Positions 5,907-5,977 of a stretch of 5,977 nucleotides of DNA are shown one piece after another; the first letter of the stretch is position 1; every line of letters begins with the position of its first letter. The stretch covers positions 1-5,977 of the forward strand of contig JAUUYB010000070.1 of the NCBI GenBank assembly GCA_030590605.1. The letters run 5' to 3'. This DNA is from Candidatus Woesearchaeota archaeon. GTDB lineage: Archaea > Nanobdellota > Nanobdellia > Woesearchaeales > JAUUYB01. The translations under genes were made by a program, and so were the position numbers. Under the pieces are notes generated by a model, which ran no database searches, had not been told where the DNA came from, and saw only the letters and a list, made by a program, of their open reading frames with translations.

Positions 5907-5912
5907 AATTCT

Positions 5913-5977
5913 ATGTCACATGTCAAAGATCTTATTTGGAAAGAAGGTATGAAAATCACAGACCTCGTGGATAGCTA
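5913..5977 (+). CDS. Probable deoxyhypusine synthase, first 21 codons (cut by window edge)
   Basis: Only 21 complete codons are present. The peptide reads MSHVKDLIWKEGMKITDLVDS, and the last two bases (TA) probably begin a Tyr codon. The pattern VKD-hydrophobic-xWKEGM followed by a TDLV-type helix start resembles the N-terminus of archaeal deoxyhypusine synthase. That enzyme uses NAD and spermidine to modify a lysine of translation factor aIF5A, the first step of hypusine formation. If correct, it is good evidence for an archaeal host, since bacteria generally lack hypusine modification. The ATG is supported by AGGT six bases upstream. The NAD-binding domain and catalytic lysine lie outside the window, so this rests on a short stretch and is a tentative call. 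Confidence 0.62.
   Translation, partial: MSHVKDLIWKEGMKITDLVDS

Larger units (their letters stand above)
5798..5908 (+). pseudogene. vapC: Truncated vapC (PIN-domain toxin) remnant
   Basis: The frame starting at the ATG that overlaps the vapB stop reads MKIVIDTNIL, the signature opening of a VapC PIN domain with the first catalytic aspartate (D6) and the following TN. Similarity stops at about 5827. The frame continues for 26 unrelated residues and ends at TAA (5906-5908). A full VapC is about 120-150 residues with three or four acidic catalytic residues, so nothing functional can remain. The change of character coincides with the promoter region of the next gene, so a deletion or rearrangement joined the toxin start to new sequence. 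I cannot tell whether the break is real in the genome or an assembly join. Confidence 0.75.

Noticed and set aside
1..5977. Patescibacterial rather than archaeal host
   Set aside because: MEP genes alone would suit a bacterium, and IspF recalls Patescibacteria, but three TATA-type promoters with correct spacing, the archaeal VapB style and the probable deoxyhypusine synthase favour an archaeon. Not fully excluded.
1..5977. Frequent GATC sites throughout the isoprenoid operon
   Set aside because: Noticeable by eye, but explained at least partly by Ile, Asp and Ser codon choice (ATC, GAT, TCG); no count against expectation could be made.

Overview
The window suggests an archaeon, most likely from a small-genome or uncultured (DPANN-like) lineage. 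The evidence is three AT-rich elements of archaeal TATA form, each placed 25-27 bp from a sensible transcription start; Shine-Dalgarno sites matching the archaeal GGAGGTGATC pattern; an archaeal-type VapB antitoxin; and, at the right edge, the first codons of what looks like deoxyhypusine synthase, an archaeal/eukaryotic enzyme. The lineage assignment is inference.

Positions 1-5434 are a single tightly packed minus-strand operon. In transcription order it reads: polyprenyl (FPP/GGPP) synthase, ispG, dxr (ispC), ispD, ispF, ispE, dxs. The dxs gene leaves the window at base 1. Every junction overlaps: one TGATG, four ATGA, and one 20-nt overlap at ispD/ispF. A leaderless promoter sits just upstream of the first gene. 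Together these encode six of the seven methylerythritol-phosphate (MEP) pathway enzymes, plus the synthase that joins the resulting IPP and DMAPP into a longer prenyl diphosphate. Only ispH is not seen. Most archaea make isoprenoids by the mevalonate route, so an MEP operon in an archaeal setting is the main point of interest. Several of the enzymes (DXR, IspE, IspF) also carry changes at residues that are nearly invariant in bacterial homologues.

Positions 5435-5588 are a divergent intergenic region. It holds the operon promoter on the minus strand, the vapB promoter on the plus strand, and a perfect 14-bp palindrome overlapping the vapB TATA box.

Positions 5589-5977 run on the plus strand. 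They contain an intact vapB antitoxin gene, a vapC toxin gene cut off after about ten recognisable codons, a new promoter within that broken region, and the start of the probable deoxyhypusine synthase gene. No RNA gene, CRISPR array, insertion sequence or origin is visible.
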